A DNA stretch of 64,000 nucleotides from Micavibrio sp. (GCA_028283745.1 JAPWJZ010000002.1:230503-294502); one strand, 5' to 3'; positions 44,215-53,053 are shown, numbered from the stretch's first letter. Notes: generated by a model not told the origin, from the letters alone. Numbers and translations: made by a program.

Positions 44215-44243
44215 TTGACATAAGCGTAACCGCTGGCTATAAC
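44215..44243 (+). promoter_or_regulatory. Near-consensus sigma-70 promoter
   Basis: TTGACA (44215-44220), a 17-bp spacer and TATAAC (44238-44243) predict a start near 44250, leaving a leader of about 130 nt before the lipoprotein gene. Confidence 0.78.
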
Positions 44244-44379
44244 AAAGGCCAAGCAGCCGCGCATATGGCTGGGGCGTGTTTATAAAGTTTCCCGCACCCT
44301 TCAACGCCGCGCCACCTGTAAAACGATCGCGGGCAAAGAGCCTGCATTTTGTTTAACTGTTACAGGAAACTTCAAAAAA

Positions 44380-44727
44380 ATGTCCTTCGCCGCATCCGCC
44401 GCCAGAAACCTTACAGTCACCTTCGCTACCTCCGCCGCGCTTGCCCTCGGCGGCTGCACGCTGAAGGAGGAAAAAGAACTGCTCTGCGTGCAGAAAGACG
44501 GCGCCGTGCTGTCCCACACCTTCAAGGGTGAAGTGGCGCTGGTCACCGTGAACAAGCAAAGCGGCGATGCGCAAATTACCAGCAGCCTGGCCGATATTAA
44601 AATCAACGGCAGCCTGGATGATTACAAAATTTCTGCCCGCGACGAAGCCAACGGCGAAATGACCGAATTGAAAAACCCTGCCAACTGCGCCATTGCAACC
44701 ACCACATGGCGCCTGGCAAATTTTTAA
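44380..44727 (+). CDS. Hypothetical lipoprotein, 115 residues
   Basis: An exported lipoprotein with L-G-G-C at 23-26 as lipobox. The mature 90 residues are mostly beta-strand with a Cys pair (Cys36 and Cys104) that could form a disulfide. Function not recognised. It is 18 bases upstream of the DUF1523-like gene and shares its transcript, driven by the promoter at 44215. No strong ribosome site is seen; GGAAAC lies about 13 bases before the ATG. Confidence 0.72.
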   Translation: MSFAASAARNLTVTFATSAALALGGCTLKEEKELLCVQKDGAVLSHTFKGEVALVTVNKQSGDAQITSSLADIKINGSLDDYKISARDEANGEMTELKNPANCAIATTTWRLANF

Positions 44728-44745
44728 CCAAGGAAGAATAAATAG

Positions 44746-45114
44746 ATGAAGCCGAAGAATTACCTGTCCAAAATTTTCACGCCCGTTGCCGCGGTCACGC
44801 TTGTCGCCGCCGCCGCTTTCGGCGTTTACAAGGTCAACTCGACCGAAGATTTACAGGTCACCGTGCAGGGCACGCATGAAAGCCTGCTGCACAAAGGCGA
44901 AGGCTTCGGTTTCACCAAAACCGTTTACGAGACGGATAAGGGCGAATTCGCCAATACCCTGTCGCCGTGGAACGGCAAGTTTTCCCGCGACGACATCGAG
45001 AACACGATACAGGTCGGCAAGACGTATGATGTGACCGTGCAAGGCCTCAGCGTTCCGATGCTCGGCTACTACCCCAACATCCTCTCCGCCAAACCGGTCA
45101 CGCCGAAGCGTTAA
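44746..45114 (+). CDS. Membrane-anchored DUF1523-like protein
   Basis: A 122-residue protein with one N-terminal membrane segment (about 12-28). The domain after it has the pattern ETDKGEFANT, then GKFSRDD, IQVGKTYDVTVQG and LGYYPNILSA. This matches, from memory, a family of small anchored proteins found in phages and bacteria (DUF1523 and relatives) with no known function. Its last four bases overlap the last four of the opposing Sel1-like gene. Confidence 0.65.
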   Translation: MKPKNYLSKIFTPVAAVTLVAAAAFGVYKVNSTEDLQVTVQGTHESLLHKGEGFGFTKTVYETDKGEFANTLSPWNGKFSRDDIENTIQVGKTYDVTVQGLSVPMLGYYPNILSAKPVTPKR

Positions 45115-45815
45115 GGTTTTTTGGCGGTGTCTGCTTTGATGCGGGCATCAACGGCGTCACGTTGTTCAGGCGTCAGCTGGCCTTTCAATTTCTCGAGAGC
45201 ATCTTTTCTCTCTGCAAGCTGCTCCGTGTCGGAATTTATCCTGAATTGCGCGAACGTCTGTGTTTCGGCAGGGAGTACATTGTTAAATTCGATTAATTGC
45301 CGAAACACCTCAGCCGCAATCAAATAAGCGCGTGTGGATGCGTAATAAGCTTCGGCCATGTCTGTTGGCGTACCAACGCCCTTGCTATACATGCCTGCAA
45401 GGTCTTGCCACGCTTCCATATATTCAAAGGCGTCGCCGCCGGGCAGCCCGGTAGATTTTTTGATAAGGTCAAAACCTTTTTTTTCGTCTTTCTCGACACC
45501 CACACCGTCCCTGTACATGAAGCCGAGATAATAAAAACCGCCGGGGTAATTATTATCGATGGCCTTCTGGAACCAGTATAAAGAACGCCCATAGTTTTGC
45601 GGGCAATGCCTGCCAAAGCTGCTAAAGCCTGCCTCAACCATTTCGCGCCCGCCGCCATGCGCCGCATATTCTTCAGCTTCGCGGCATGGCTTATAGCGCC
45701 ATTCAGCCCAAGCCGCTTGCCGCGCTTTTTCCTCAGGCGTCATTTCACCGGCAAGGCAGGCGGTTGAAAATAAAGTGAGGAATACAAAAAGTGTGACGAG
45801 GCGGTGCTTTATCAT
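45111..45815 (-). CDS. Secreted Sel1-like repeat protein
   Basis: A 234-residue exported protein. The signal peptide cleaves near A-C-L-A-G (about 19-23). One or two Sel1-like repeats lie at about 75-130, with GRSLYWFQKAIDNNYPGGFY, then LGFMYRDGVGVEKDEKKGF. The C-terminal third is helical and charged. Sel1 repeats mediate protein contacts in envelope or secretion pathways. Its ATG overlaps the stop of the preceding 53-residue gene (TGAATG), so the genes are translationally linked. Confidence 0.82.
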   Translation of the reverse strand: MIKHRLVTLFVFLTLFSTACLAGEMTPEEKARQAAWAEWRYKPCREAEEYAAHGGGREMVEAGFSSFGRHCPQNYGRSLYWFQKAIDNNYPGGFYYLGFMYRDGVGVEKDEKKGFDLIKKSTGLPGGDAFEYMEAWQDLAGMYSKGVGTPTDMAEAYYASTRAYLIAAEVFRQLIEFNNVLPAETQTFAQFRINSDTEQLAERKDALEKLKGQLTPEQRDAVDARIKADTAKKP

Positions 45816-45977
45816 TCAATCCTCAGCCTCGACGCTGATGATTTTTGCGGTGAGGACGGCATCCATCTTGCGGTATTTGTCGCGGGCGTGGAGGGCCTTT
45901 TGCTTGTTCTTGAACTCGTGAATTTCGACATTCTCGTTTTTATAAACCACGCGCAGAACGTAGGGGTCGTCGGTCAT
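45816..45977 (-). CDS. Small hypothetical protein, 53 residues
   Basis: A short gene between the M48 peptidase and the Sel1-like protein. It reads MTDDPYVLRVVYKNENV, continues through a Lys-rich helix and ends SVEAED. It is a strand-strand-helix-type charged protein with no cysteines. GGAGA lies 9 bases before the ATG, and its stop abuts the next ATG. It is tightly packed in an operon, so it is probably real. Function unknown. Confidence 0.7.
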   Translation of the reverse strand: MTDDPYVLRVVYKNENVEIHEFKNKQKALHARDKYRKMDAVLTAKIISVEAED

Positions 45978-45991
45978 TCGTCATGTCTCCG

Positions 45992-47161
45992 TCATTTATC
46001 TTCCGGCGTGCCGCCCGTTGGTGCCGGCACCAGCGGGCCGTAAGGCTGTTCTTGTGGCTGTTCCGGCTTTATTTCATCGTCCGGCGTATCACCGCAATAG
46101 TGCTTGATAGCATGCCATTCGGCATCGGAGAAGAGCGGCGCCTTGGGCGCACCGGTTATTTCCGGCGGGTGGGCCAGCAGTTCATCGTGCATCAGCTTGA
46201 TGCGGTTTTCGGTGTTGGGGTGCGTCAGCAGCCATTCGGGAATGTTTTTTTCCAGTTCCTGATGCGGCATGGTTTTCAAGAAGTCGCTTAAATAAACCGG
46301 CGGCAGGCCGTTGCGCACCAGTGCCGCCATGCCGTACGAATCCGCCTGCGCTTCAAAGGCGCGGTTGCCGCGCAGCAGCACAACCTGGTTTGCGGCGGTA
46401 ACAGCATTGGTCATCAGGCCGCTATTGCCGGTGATAAGACCCAGCAGAATATTCCCGCCCATCGTTTCCACCATCATGCGCAGCGGGTGGCGGTAATAGG
46501 CATGGCCGGTTTCATGCGCCATCACGGCGGCAAGCTGGCCTTGCGTGGGCACTGCGGTTAATAGCCCCTGCAATAAAATCATGTTATTGCCGGGCACAGT
46601 CAGCGCGTTTATTTCATCGTCGCTGCTCACGTAAATGGTGAAGTCGCCGTGGTCAATGTCCATCTGCTTGAAGACGCGTTGCAGTGCGGCGTCGGCCACA
46701 GGGTTTGCGGTGCAGCGCTTGCCTGCCGTCAGGCTATCGGCGGCATAGGTGCCCAGCTGGCTTTCCCAGTTTTCAGGCACGTTTTTGGCAATTTCATCAA
46801 GCGCGGCGGGTGAATAGAAAATAGCGGCCAGCAACAGGCCGACGCAGGCCATGACAACGCCGGTCCACAGCAGCACACCGTTCGTCACGCCAATTTTACG
46901 GTGCTGGCGCAGCAGCGGTTCCAGCTGCTCCTTCCACACAGCGTCGCTGACAACGACGCGGCAGTCAGGCTCCAGCCGGCAGGTGAGGGTGCCCTGCAGC
47001 CCGCCGCCGGGGCGGCTGACAATATCCAGCATTTCTGCGGGCCAGTCGCGGATGGGAATATTGGTGGTCGCCCCGCGCAGGCGCAGGTAACCATTATCCG
47101 CCTCGATCAAAACATCCTGCGGGTGGCCTTGCGATCCATCGAAGAAGCGGGCCTTGTTCAT
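45992..47161 (-). CDS. M48 family zinc metallopeptidase
   Basis: A 389-residue inner-membrane protease. The first 90 residues form an N-terminal domain, one membrane segment lies at about 97-117, and the peptidase domain follows. The zinc site is H-E-T-G-H at 216-220, and the third ligand Glu270 is in FEAQADSYG. The C-terminus is Pro/Gln-rich. It is similar to the HtpX/BepA-type and YjgN-associated peptidases. It follows the DUF898 gene by 13 bases, a known pairing, and precedes the 53-residue gene. Confidence 0.9.
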   Translation of the reverse strand: MNKARFFDGSQGHPQDVLIEADNGYLRLRGATTNIPIRDWPAEMLDIVSRPGGGLQGTLTCRLEPDCRVVVSDAVWKEQLEPLLRQHRKIGVTNGVLLWTGVVMACVGLLLAAIFYSPAALDEIAKNVPENWESQLGTYAADSLTAGKRCTANPVADAALQRVFKQMDIDHGDFTIYVSSDDEINALTVPGNNMILLQGLLTAVPTQGQLAAVMAHETGHAYYRHPLRMMVETMGGNILLGLITGNSGLMTNAVTAANQVVLLRGNRAFEAQADSYGMAALVRNGLPPVYLSDFLKTMPHQELEKNIPEWLLTHPNTENRIKLMHDELLAHPPEITGAPKAPLFSDAEWHAIKHYCGDTPDDEIKPEQPQEQPYGPLVPAPTGGTPEDK

Positions 47162-47174
47162 GCTAAATGTCCGG

Positions 47175-48173
47175 TTATGCGCCGATCACGCCGAGGTCGA
47201 TATCGAAAAGGTTTTGCAGCCCTTCGGCATCCCCCGGCCCCGCCTTGGGCGCTTGCGAGACTGTCAGTTGCGACAGGTCGCCGCCAATGGCCAGGAACTT
47301 GGTGAAGAACCTTACGTTACGCTGCAAAATAATCGGCATGCCTAGGCCCACGGTGATGATGATGATGCCAAGGTTGCCGAATGCAAGGCCGATAAAATCG
47401 CCGCCCTTTGCGGTTGAGCGGAAGCGGACAGGCCCCAGCGCAAGGCCGCGCATTTTTTCCTGCTGCAGCGCTGCGGCATACCACGTGCGTGAAAGGCCCA
47501 ACGTCGGAATGGCCAGCAGCAACGTGGTGAGGTTGGATTTTGTCAGCCGCGACGGATCACCCTTGAAGCTGAACGGAATATCGCCGAACTGCATGTGCTT
47601 TACCTGATAATCCCAGCGCTCAAGGTCAACGGAAGGCGACAGGAAGCCAAGCGTGAAAAGCTTCATGAAGAAACCCTTGAAGTAAAGGCCGGTATAGGAA
47701 ATGGCGGAGCCCGCCATGCGCGTGCGAATGCCGCGCCAGCTCAGGCGGTTGAAGCGGTAACGGAACGCGCTGTAAACCGCCGCCGGAATGACCAGAAACA
47801 CGGGCAGCAGCGCAACGTTGCCGGCATCTTCCCCGTACATTTTTTGCAAGGCGACAACAGCGATGACGAGCAGAATGTAGAAGGGGAATATTTTTAGAAT
47901 GCCGATGAAAAGCTCCTTGCCTGTGCCAAGGTATTCAAATCTGTCGCCATCCAGCTCCACCGCGCCCACAATATAGCGGCGAATGTTGGTCTTGCCCCAG
48001 AAGCTGTAAATGCCGAGCGTGATGATGGAGAGAAAGAATTTTTTAAGCCACAACCCGTACAGGCTGCCCAGCTGGCCGTGATAGGTGAATTTGTTGACCT
48101 TGATGGCGGGTTTTTGGGGTGGTGCCACGATAGTGTTTTGCGCGCCGTCAGCCGCTGCCGGAATATCTGTCAT
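47175..48173 (-). CDS. YjgN/DUF898 family membrane protein
   Basis: A 332-residue inner-membrane protein with about six hydrophobic segments. It has the DUF898 pattern FTYHGQLGSLYGLWLKK and ITLGIYSFWGKTNIRRY, repeated in a second half-unit (KLFTLGFLSPSVDLERW). The function of the family is unknown. It is repeatedly found next to an M48 peptidase, as here. Confidence 0.88.
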   Translation of the reverse strand: MTDIPAAADGAQNTIVAPPQKPAIKVNKFTYHGQLGSLYGLWLKKFFLSIITLGIYSFWGKTNIRRYIVGAVELDGDRFEYLGTGKELFIGILKIFPFYILLVIAVVALQKMYGEDAGNVALLPVFLVIPAAVYSAFRYRFNRLSWRGIRTRMAGSAISYTGLYFKGFFMKLFTLGFLSPSVDLERWDYQVKHMQFGDIPFSFKGDPSRLTKSNLTTLLLAIPTLGLSRTWYAAALQQEKMRGLALGPVRFRSTAKGGDFIGLAFGNLGIIIITVGLGMPIILQRNVRFFTKFLAIGGDLSQLTVSQAPKAGPGDAEGLQNLFDIDLGVIGA

Positions 48174-48258
48174 GATGAAATGTCGCCCCTAGAATGCCGG
48201 TGAATACCGGCTTATGAAATGGCTAAAACGCCAGTTTAAATCCTAGCAGACAATCGTT

Positions 48259-48277
48259 AAAAAGGCGCAAACGCCTG
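48259..48277 (-). terminator. Probable terminator of the 274-residue gene
   Basis: On the minus strand AGGCG and CGCCT form a short stem with a TTTG loop, followed by TTTT. It is 49 bases past the stop. Confidence 0.55.
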
Positions 48278-48325
48278 ATATATTTTGAATTTGAACAGGT
48301 CAATACCGTTTTAGGGAGCTTATTT

Positions 48326-49150
48326 TTAGGCCAGCGGCAGGTCGCTCTCCACCCGGCAGGCGCTGTCATGCGCGGTGACCAGCTTTTGCAGGTGCGGGTC
48401 AATGCGGCCACTGCCGAATGATTCGGTGAAACGGCAGGTGGCATAGGGTTCACCCTGCTGCTCATACACGGCAAGCCATTTCGCAAAGGCATCCTGCTTG
48501 TCGGCCGTTTCGTATGGGTAGTGGCCGGGCGGGCTGCCGCAGCGAACACGGAAGGGTTTGGGTGTCAGCCGCGCGCGGAAGCATTTCTGGTTACGGCACA
48601 GCTGCACGTAAAGCTTGTCGCTTTCCAGCTCCTTCAGCCATCGCAGCGTTTCGTCGTTCACGGCAAGGGGCATATGGGTGAAAAGGTAACGCAGACCCGC
48701 CGCGGTGCGGTAAACCCGCACGTTGACATCCGGTTTATCGGTGAGCCAGTTTTGCAGGCGCGCCATGTGCTGCGCCACGTTTTTTTCGGGCGTTGCGCCG
48801 AATAGTTTTGCGAAAAAACCGATGCGCGGCAAATCAACATCCGCAAAGAACATATCGTTGGTATTCAGCACAAGGCAGCCCTTGCCGTTGCGGGTAATGC
48901 CGCTGTTTGCATCAAAGCGGGTAATTAATTCTTCCGGCACATCGCGCATGCTGTAGCTGTAATCATCGCGGTATTTGTGCAGCACTACATCGCGCATGCG
49001 AGCAATCGTGGCGGCCAGCGCCTGTTCCGCTTCGCGCCGCGCTTCGGCAGCGCCCGTGTCCGACCCGCCCCATTTGCTGATTTTAAAGGTGAAGCCGGTT
49101 TTGTCTGTGGCCGTGCCATCGGCTTTCGCCCAGTACTTGCAAAGCTTCAA
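48326..49150 (-). CDS. Hypothetical protein with primase-like hhhDhD motif
   Basis: A 274-residue soluble protein. Residues 100-106 read M-F-F-A-D-V-D, the hydrophobic-Asp-x-Asp pattern of archaeo-eukaryotic primase (AEP) folds. A strand with R148-T-A-A-G-L-R154 follows, similar to the next AEP strand. Other features are conserved-looking cysteines and CFRARLTPKPFRVRCG near 206-221. It resembles uncharacterised bacterial proteins known only as hypotheticals; polymerase or primase activity is not shown. The start is TTG at 49150, decided by AGGAGG 7 bases upstream. It is a single-gene unit with its own promoter and terminator. Confidence 0.72.
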   Translation of the reverse strand: MKLCKYWAKADGTATDKTGFTFKISKWGGSDTGAAEARREAEQALAATIARMRDVVLHKYRDDYSYSMRDVPEELITRFDANSGITRNGKGCLVLNTNDMFFADVDLPRIGFFAKLFGATPEKNVAQHMARLQNWLTDKPDVNVRVYRTAAGLRYLFTHMPLAVNDETLRWLKELESDKLYVQLCRNQKCFRARLTPKPFRVRCGSPPGHYPYETADKQDAFAKWLAVYEQQGEPYATCRFTESFGSGRIDPHLQKLVTAHDSACRVESDLPLA

Positions 49151-49165
49151 AGCCTGCCTCCTTCA

Positions 49166-49185
49166 TGTTGCCAAGCAACATTATA
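49166..49185 (-). promoter_or_regulatory. Palindrome and -10 box upstream of the hhhDhD gene
   Basis: TGTTGC-CAA-GCAACA is a 6-3-6 perfect inverted repeat at 49166-49180. A minus-strand TATAAT spans 49180-49185. The operator would cover the transcription start. No good -35 is visible. Confidence 0.55.
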
Positions 49186-49383
49186 ACCACTTGTAAACCC
49201 TTGGGAATAGCCGCAAATACCCTATTGACAGAATGGACCCGAGTGCCGATGATAATGACCAATCAACGATTCAAAAAGACTAAACGACTTTCACCCTCGC
49301 GTGGAATAGCGGTGTGGCGCGAGTGCGTCTTAGACGCGCACATAGAGCGCCGAGCTGACACGACATTATAAGGATGACAAGCC

Positions 49384-50622
49384 ATGGGCATTATCAAGAA
49401 AATCCAGGACATGAAGCAGGAAATGACCCGCTGGCGTCAAAAGATGCACGCGGAGCCGGAACTGGCGTTCGAAGAACGCTGGACGGCGCGCTTTATTACC
49501 CGCCAGCTGCAGGATTTCGGCATTGATGTGCATGCGCTTACCAAAACCGGCGTTGTCGGCGTGCTGCATGGCAAGAACGGCCCCGGCGGCAAAGCCATCA
49601 TGCTGCGCGCGGATATGGATGGTTTGCCGGTGGATGAAAAAACCGGCGTCACCCACGCATCCCGCAACCCCGGTGTCATGCACGCCTGCGGGCACGATGG
49701 CCACATGGCCATGCTGCTGGGCGCTGCCAAGCACCTTGCGGCCTCCAAAGATTTTGACGGTACCGTGTACTTTGTTTTTCAGCCCGCGGAAGAAGCCATT
49801 GGCGGCGCCGCGGAAATGATCAAGCAGGGGCTTTTCACGCAATTTCCCGCCGATGAAGTATATGGGCTGCACAATTACCCCGGCCTGCCGCTGGGCATGC
49901 TGGCAACGGGTTCCGGTGCCATGCTCGCGGCGTCTGAAGATTTTCAAATCACCATTCGCGGCAAGGGCGGCCATGCATCGCACTCCGAACAGACGACGGA
50001 TGTGATTGGCGCTGCCGCCGAAGCCGTCATGGCCTTCAAGGAAATTGCAAAGAAGGAAATTCCGGCGGGTGAACCTGCCGCGCTTTCCATCACCACGCTG
50101 CAAACCAGCGGTGAGGCCATTAACGCCTTCCCCGACAGCGCCAGCATTACCGGCACCATCCGCAGCTTTGATGAAAAGCTGCATCAGGTCCTCATCGACA
50201 AAATGGTCGATGTTGTGGATACGATCGAGGCGAAATACGGCGTGACTGTCGACTTCGACCTTAAAACCGGCTACCCCGTGCTGGTGAACGACAAAAAAGC
50301 GACAGACTTTGCAATCGATGTCGCCAAGGATACGGTTGGCGATGCGCAGGTGCTAACCTCCGTCCCCAAAACGCTGGGAACCGAGGATTTTGCCTATTAC
50401 CTGCAAAAAAAGCCCGGCAACTACATGGCCATCGGCACCGGCAAGGCGGGCGAAAAGAACTACACCGATATTCATAGCGCCAAGTACGACTTTAACGATG
50501 CCGCGCTGCCCATTGGGGCCAGCTATTGGGTCAACCTTGTGGAAAAGGCGTTGCCGGTGCTGAATGGCCCCGTTACGCCGGCGCCCGGCCAGAACCCCGC
50601 CGGCCCTGCTCCCAAGATGTAA
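49384..50622 (+). CDS. M20 family amidohydrolase (hippurate/IAA-amino acid hydrolase type)
   Basis: A 412-residue zinc hydrolase cutting N-acyl amino acids. Metal-site motifs are visible: RADMDGLPV, HACGHDGHMAML (Cys/His/Asp) and PAEEAIGGA. HELPE is replaced by the HAEPELAFEE opening near 21-30. A lid or dimerisation domain occupies the centre. The substrate cannot be read from sequence. AAGGATG precedes the ATG. It is transcribed away from the hhhDhD gene. Confidence 0.92.
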   Translation: MGIIKKIQDMKQEMTRWRQKMHAEPELAFEERWTARFITRQLQDFGIDVHALTKTGVVGVLHGKNGPGGKAIMLRADMDGLPVDEKTGVTHASRNPGVMHACGHDGHMAMLLGAAKHLAASKDFDGTVYFVFQPAEEAIGGAAEMIKQGLFTQFPADEVYGLHNYPGLPLGMLATGSGAMLAASEDFQITIRGKGGHASHSEQTTDVIGAAAEAVMAFKEIAKKEIPAGEPAALSITTLQTSGEAINAFPDSASITGTIRSFDEKLHQVLIDKMVDVVDTIEAKYGVTVDFDLKTGYPVLVNDKKATDFAIDVAKDTVGDAQVLTSVPKTLGTEDFAYYLQKKPGNYMAIGTGKAGEKNYTDIHSAKYDFNDAALPIGASYWVNLVEKALPVLNGPVTPAPGQNPAGPAPKM

Positions 50623-50683
50623 GGCTATTATTCGTTAACCTAATTTATGCTATGCTGCCCGCATCATCGGCGGAGCAATACCC

Positions 50684-51508
50684 ATGCAAATCATCGAACA
50701 ATTCACCCAAGGCAAGGCCGGCACCAACGACCTGAACGAAGACCGCATTGCCATTGGGCCCAATTTCATCGCCGTGCTGGACGGCGCAACGTCGCGCGCG
50801 GGCCACACGCTGCGCGGCCTCAGCAATGGCATGTTCGCCGCCAAAGTGGTTGGCGATGCGCTGGAACACCTGCCGAAAGACATTGATGCCCGCGCCGCAA
50901 TTGATAGCCTGACCGCAACGCTGCTGGCTGAAACCAGGGCCGCCGCGAAAGAAGAGGGACGGGAGCTGACCGAAGTATGGTCGTTTCCCGCCGCCGCGCT
51001 GCTGGTCTATTCCGTTGCCCGCCGTGAAATCTGGCGCGTGGCAGATTCAACATTTGTGATTGATGGCCGCGCAAACTGCAAAACCTTCCCGCAGGAACGC
51101 ACGTGGTGCGAATTGCGCCGCGCTTACCTGTGCGCCGAACTTGCGCGCGGCAAAAACGAAGAACAGCTGCGCGACCACGACCCGACATGGGATGTGCTGA
51201 CGCCGCTGATTGCGAATTTTAAAGTCTTCGCCAACTACGACGGTCCCTATGGTTATGGCGTTATCAATGGCTCCACCATTCCGGATGTGCATGTGGAGGT
51301 GTACCCCGCAGCGCACGCGACCGAAATTATTTTCGCATCCGACGGCTACCCCGAAGTTGAAAGCACCCACGCCGCGACCGAAAAATATCTGCTGCAGCTG
51401 GTGAAAGACGACCCGCTCATGTACAACCTGCAGCCGCAGGTGAAGGGCGTGAAGCGCGGCCACGTGTCGTTTGATGACCGCACGTATTTGCGCTTCAAGC
51501 CGGTTTAA
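50684..51508 (+). CDS. PP2C-like protein phosphatase
   Basis: A 274-residue member of the PPM fold. Metal-binding acids are in N-E-D at 18-20, V-L-D-G-A-T at 31-36, the IIFASDGYPEV motif and the final S-F-D-D-R-T-Y-L-R. It would remove phosphate from Ser/Thr of a partner. The domain is stand-alone and slightly diverged (G-A-T in place of the usual G-H-G). GGAG precedes the ATG. No partner kinase is next to it; the YbaK gene begins 5 bases after it. Confidence 0.85.
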   Translation: MQIIEQFTQGKAGTNDLNEDRIAIGPNFIAVLDGATSRAGHTLRGLSNGMFAAKVVGDALEHLPKDIDARAAIDSLTATLLAETRAAAKEEGRELTEVWSFPAAALLVYSVARREIWRVADSTFVIDGRANCKTFPQERTWCELRRAYLCAELARGKNEEQLRDHDPTWDVLTPLIANFKVFANYDGPYGYGVINGSTIPDVHVEVYPAAHATEIIFASDGYPEVESTHAATEKYLLQLVKDDPLMYNLQPQVKGVKRGHVSFDDRTYLRFKPV

Positions 51509-51513
51509 GCGCC

Positions 51514-52032
51514 ATGGCTGCATCCACACCCGTTAAAATTGACACACCTGCGCCGGTTGCCGGCATTTTTGACAAGCTTGGCATCAGCGTTGTCACCTAC
51601 GCACACGCGCCGGTATTCACGGTTGAAGAAGGCCGCGACTTCAAGCACCTTATGCCCGGTGGCCATACCAAAAACCTGTTCCTGAAAGACCATAAGGGAA
51701 AGCTGTTTTTAGTGACCGCCCTGTGGGATACGCAGATAGACCTTAAAAAGCTGCCCGCGCGCTTAAGCGCCGGCCGGTTTTCCTTCGGAAATGCTGCGCT
51801 GCTCGAGCAGACTTTGGGCGTCACGCCGGGGTCGGTCACGCCGCTGGCGGTCATGAACGATTCGGAACGCCAGGTAACGCCCGTGCTGGATGCCCGCATG
51901 ATGGACGAGCAAATTGTTAACTGCCACCCCCTTATTAACGACAAAACCACCGCCATGGGGCCGAAAGACCTGCTTAAATTCATGGAATCCTTCGGGTATA
52001 CACCTATCGTTGTTGATTTTTCACGGCTATAA
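51514..52032 (+). CDS. YbaK/ProX family aminoacyl-tRNA deacylase
   Basis: A 172-residue editing enzyme of the INS/YbaK superfamily. It clears mischarged tRNA in trans, most likely Ala-tRNA-Pro (ProX/PrdX group). Signs are the HAPVFTVEEG opening, K-N-L-F-L-K with the lysine-rich strand, and the final G-P-K-D-L-L-K-F. The gene starts 5 bases after the phosphatase stop and has a weak ribosome site, so it is probably translationally coupled. Confidence 0.88.
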   Translation: MAASTPVKIDTPAPVAGIFDKLGISVVTYAHAPVFTVEEGRDFKHLMPGGHTKNLFLKDHKGKLFLVTALWDTQIDLKKLPARLSAGRFSFGNAALLEQTLGVTPGSVTPLAVMNDSERQVTPVLDARMMDEQIVNCHPLINDKTTAMGPKDLLKFMESFGYTPIVVDFSRL

Positions 52033-52094
52033 GCTATTTGAATGTGAATGAACCAGACTTGAATACCACGACTTGAATACCTCATGGGGCAGCT

Positions 52095-53039
52095 ATGCTT
52101 GATCTAACCGGAAACCTTCAACCCAAAGCCGCCACACCGGCCTACATTCGCGAAACCGATACCGCGAAGTTCGAGCAGGATGTTCTGGCAGGCTCCATGC
52201 AAAAACCCGTCATCGTCGATTTCTGGGCCCCGTGGTGCGGCCCCTGCAAGCAAATGATGCCCGCCATTGAAAAGGTCGTGACCGAGGCGAACGGCGCGGT
52301 TGACCTCATTAAAATCAACATCGACAAATATCCCGAACTCGCCGAAGCCTTCCGCGTGCAGTCCATTCCTGCCGTCTTCGCCTTTTTTCAGGGCCAGCCG
52401 GTAGACGGTTTCATGGGCGGCCGCAGTGAAAAAGACCTTCGCGCCTTTGTCGATAAAGTCTTGAAAACCGCGGGCGTTGAACGCGCCGGCGGCGATGCAC
52501 CGGCGATTGACCCTGAAGCCTTGAAAAAACTGCTTGAAGCAGGCCAGCTGTTCTTCCGCGACGGCAAGTATGATGATGCCATGGCGACCTACAGCACCAT
52601 TCTGGACGCCGATGCGAAAAACGTCGATGCGCTCGCGGGGCTTGGCTGGTGCTTTGTCGGCCAGAAGGATTACGAAACGCTGACCGAATACCTCGCCAAT
52701 CTCGAGCCGGAAGAACAGGCCGCGCCGCGCCTGAAGGGCCTCGCCTTTTTGCTAGAACAGGCGAAAGACGGCGACGGGTTTGATGCTGCCGTGCTGCAGG
52801 CAAAAATTGAAGCAAACCCCAAAGACCTTGAGGCGCGTTACAACCTTGCCCGCGCCGCCATTGCTGCCGCCGACCTTGCCGCCGCGATTGACTCGCTGGT
52901 GGAGCTGACACGCCGCGACCGCGAATGGCAGGAGCAAAAAGGCCGCCAGCTGCTGGTGTCGCTGTTTGATGCCATGGGCCCGCAGCACCCGTTGACGGCG
53001 CCGGGCCGCCGCAAGCTTTCCACCGTCCTTTTCTCGTAA
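52095..53039 (+). CDS. Thioredoxin-TPR co-chaperone (CnoX/YbbN type)
   Basis: A 314-residue protein with an N-terminal thioredoxin domain carrying the active W-C-G-P-C at 47-51, then a TPR-like helical half (about 130-300). CnoX holds unfolded proteins for DnaK and GroEL; the intact CGPC, unlike the E. coli version, suggests it is also redox active. It is followed by LON-N and Trm112 genes, the usual alphaproteobacterial order. Confidence 0.93.
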   Translation: MLDLTGNLQPKAATPAYIRETDTAKFEQDVLAGSMQKPVIVDFWAPWCGPCKQMMPAIEKVVTEANGAVDLIKINIDKYPELAEAFRVQSIPAVFAFFQGQPVDGFMGGRSEKDLRAFVDKVLKTAGVERAGGDAPAIDPEALKKLLEAGQLFFRDGKYDDAMATYSTILDADAKNVDALAGLGWCFVGQKDYETLTEYLANLEPEEQAAPRLKGLAFLLEQAKDGDGFDAAVLQAKIEANPKDLEARYNLARAAIAAADLAAAIDSLVELTRRDREWQEQKGRQLLVSLFDAMGPQHPLTAPGRRKLSTVLFS

Positions 53040-53053
53040 GAAGGTCTGGCAAC

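Noticed and set aside
49165..49371. 68-codon plus-strand frame before the M20 gene
   Set aside because: It begins inside the operator palindrome, has no ribosome site, and its composition is not protein-like.
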